Part shown: piece after piece, positions 12,572 through 13,956 of the stretch
Layout of the letters: each line of letters begins with the position of its first letter
Position numbering within the stretch: the stretch's first letter is position 1
Source of the DNA: an uncultured Eubacteriales bacterium
GTDB taxonomy: Bacteria; Bacillota; Clostridia; Oscillospirales; CAG-272
NCBI GenBank assembly: GCA_900547565.1
Contig: URHI01000042.1
Coordinates: forward strand, 1 to 13,956
Length of the DNA stretch: 13,956 nucleotides
Direction of reading: 5' to 3'
Translations under genes and position numbers: made by a program
The notes under the pieces: model-generated
The model's database searches: none
Told to the model about the DNA's origin: nothing
What the model saw: only the letters and a program-made list of their open reading frames with translations

Positions 12572-13956
12572 TTATTGGGCCGGTGCCCAATTTTTCATCA
12601 GTTCGGCGGCGCAGCGCACGCCGTCCACGGCGGCGGTCATGATGCCGCCCGCGTAACCTGCGCCCTCGCCGCAGGGGTACAGGCCGGAAAGTCCGGTACA
12701 CTGTAAATCCTCTTTGCCGCGCAGCAGGCGGATTGGGCTGCTGGTGCGGGTCTCCAACCCCGTCAACACCGCGTCGGGGGCGCGGTAAGCGGCCAGCTTG
12801 CGGCCAAAGGCCGTCAGGCCGTCGCGCAGAGCGCCGCTCAACTCGCCGGGCAGCAGGCTCCCCAAATCGCAGGGCGTCACGCCGCGCGGGTAGGTCGGCT
12901 GCACCGCGCCCAGTTCCAGCGCACCGCGCCCGGCCAAAAAGCTGCCGACCGTCTCCGCCGGGGCGAGGTATCCCCCGCCGCCCGCGCGGTAGGCCGCCTG
13001 CTCCAACCGGCGCTGGAACGCCACAGCCTTGGCCGGGTCGTTATCAAAGTCGCGGCCATCCACGCTGACGACCACCGCCGCGTTGGCATTTTTGCCGTCG
13101 CGGGCGTGCAGGCTCATGCCGTTGGTGACAACGCCGCCCTCCTCACTGGCGGCGGCGCAGACCGTGCCGCCCGGGCACATGCAGAAGGTGTAAACGCACC
13201 GCCCGCCGGAGACGTGCTGGCTCAGCTGGTACTCCCCCTTCGGCAGAACCGGGTGACCCGCCGCGCCGTGGTAGAGGCTTTTGTCAATTTCGGTTTGCAG
13301 GTGCTCCGCGCGGAAGCCGACGGAGAACGGCTTGCATTCCAGCGGCAGACCCAGGCCGTGCAGCATGGCGAAGGTGTCCCGGGCGCTGTGACCGACGGCT
13401 AAAATCAGCTGCTCACAGGGGAAGCTGGCCACCGTTGTCTCGATGCCGGTCAGCGCACCGTTTTTCGTCCGCAGGCCGGTCAAGGCGGTGTTGAACCGCA
13501 CCTCGCCTCCCAAGGCTTCAATTTCACCGCGGATATTGCGGATGACGCCGCGCAGCAGGTCAGTACCCACATGGGGCTTTTGCCGCCAGGCGATATCAGC
13601 GGGTGCGCCGTGGTCGAGGAACGCCCCGGTCACGAACGCGCAGAGCGGGTCGCCGACGCGTGTGGTCAGCTTGCCGTCGGAAAAGGTCCCCGCACCGCCC
13701 TCACCAAACTGGATATTAGCGTTTGGGTTCAGTTCGCCGGTCTTTTCAAAATGCCCGACGGCCCGGATGCGCTCATCCAGCGCAGGGCCGCGTTCCAGCA
13801 CGAGCGGGCGGTAGCCATTGCGGGCCAGCAGCAGCGCCGCAAACAGGCCCGCAGGGCCAAGGCCCACGACGACCGGGCGGTGCGCCAGCGGAATTTTTCC
13901 CACAGAAAAGTCAAATTTTGGCGGCTGCGGATAACAGACACAGGGCGAGGCCCCGG
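12572..13956 (-). CDS. FAD-dependent dehydrogenase (COG2509-like), 5' end beyond the window
   Basis: The - strand frame is open from the right edge to a TAA (12572-12574). A GTG at 13903-13901 is a possible start, but about 17 further residues upstream (including PQPPKFDFSV) read on in frame and fit the family, whose members are about 460-530 residues with an N-terminal domain; the true start is therefore probably outside. Counting from the GTG, the dinucleotide-binding motif is VVVGLGPAGLFAALLLA (11-27) with a following LER. NIQFGEGGAGTFSDGKL and KPHVGTDLLRGVIRNIRG are hallmarks of this family, and the C-terminal LYPCGEGAGYAGGIMTAAVDG closes the FAD site. The reaction and substrate of the family are uncharacterised; the protein looks cytoplasmic. 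None of the twelve isoleucine codons after the GTG is ATA, unlike the genes left of the junction. Confidence 0.9.
   Translation of the reverse strand, partial: GASPCVCYPQPPKFDFSVGKIPLAHRPVVVGLGPAGLFAALLLARNGYRPLVLERGPALDERIRAVGHFEKTGELNPNANIQFGEGGAGTFSDGKLTTRVGDPLCAFVTGAFLDHGAPADIAWRQKPHVGTDLLRGVIRNIRGEIEALGGEVRFNTALTGLRTKNGALTGIETTVASFPCEQLILAVGHSARDTFAMLHGLGLPLECKPFSVGFRAEHLQTEIDKSLYHGAAGHPVLPKGEYQLSQHVSGGRCVYTFCMCPGGTVCAAASEEGGVVTNGMSLHARDGKNANAAVVVSVDGRDFDNDPAKAVAFQRRLEQAAYRAGGGGYLAPAETVGSFLAGRGALELGAVQPTYPRGVTPCDLGSLLPGELSGALRDGLTAFGRKLAAYRAPDAVLTGLETRTSSPIRLLRGKEDLQCTGLSGLYPCGEGAGYAGGIMTAAVDGVRCAAELMKNWAPAQ

Noticed and set aside
12733..13814. Several + strand frames opposite the FAD-dependent gene
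   Set aside because: G+C-rich antisense readings of a gene with clear FAD-binding motifs; their arginine- and proline-rich products have no family features.

Overview
The window reads as a bacterial segment from a low-redundancy, mostly strand-coherent gene cluster, most likely of a Gram-positive anaerobe of the class Clostridia (Oscillospirales-like). This rests on the miaB - YlbF/YmcA-family - mutS - mutL order, which in Bacillus subtilis is miaB-ymcA-cotE-mutS-mutL; on an endonuclease-type MutL with no mutH; on a NusG-domain-II / Gx transporter / ApbE trio typical of anaerobic Firmicutes; and on strong GGAG-type ribosome binding sites. The species-level assignment is inference.

Layout of the + strand (1 to about 11,985): eleven genes run in one direction with overlaps or gaps of at most about 70 bases and no convincing internal terminator, so they may be co-transcribed. 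First come three genes tied to membrane or extracytoplasmic flavin/redox chemistry: a NusG domain II protein cut by the left edge, a Gx transporter family membrane protein, and an ApbE lipoprotein. Next is miaB (tRNA position 37 modification), a small YlbF/RicA-like protein with a cysteine-rich tail, and mutS and mutL (mismatch repair; MutL has all its endonuclease motifs and a beta-clamp-binding-like motif). Then follow tgt (tRNA position 34 queuosine pathway), a histidine phosphatase, tldD, and the first ~79 residues of tldE/pmbA.

At about 11,978-11,998 the picture changes abruptly. The tldE/pmbA homology stops, and from there to the right edge both genes are on the - strand, richer in G+C, and almost free of the ATA isoleucine codon that is common to the left. 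They are the 5' part of a two-helix membrane protein resembling the XpaC family, whose own C-terminus is cut at the same point, and upstream of it an FAD-dependent dehydrogenase of the COG2509 type whose reading frame stays open off the right edge. Two unrelated genes truncated tail-to-tail at one point, with a change of codon use, indicate a breakpoint: a chimeric assembly join or a genuine rearrangement. No new multi-gene system is evident. The points worth a second look are this junction, an in-frame 18-base tandem repeat in the MutL linker, and the cysteine-tailed Ric-like protein.
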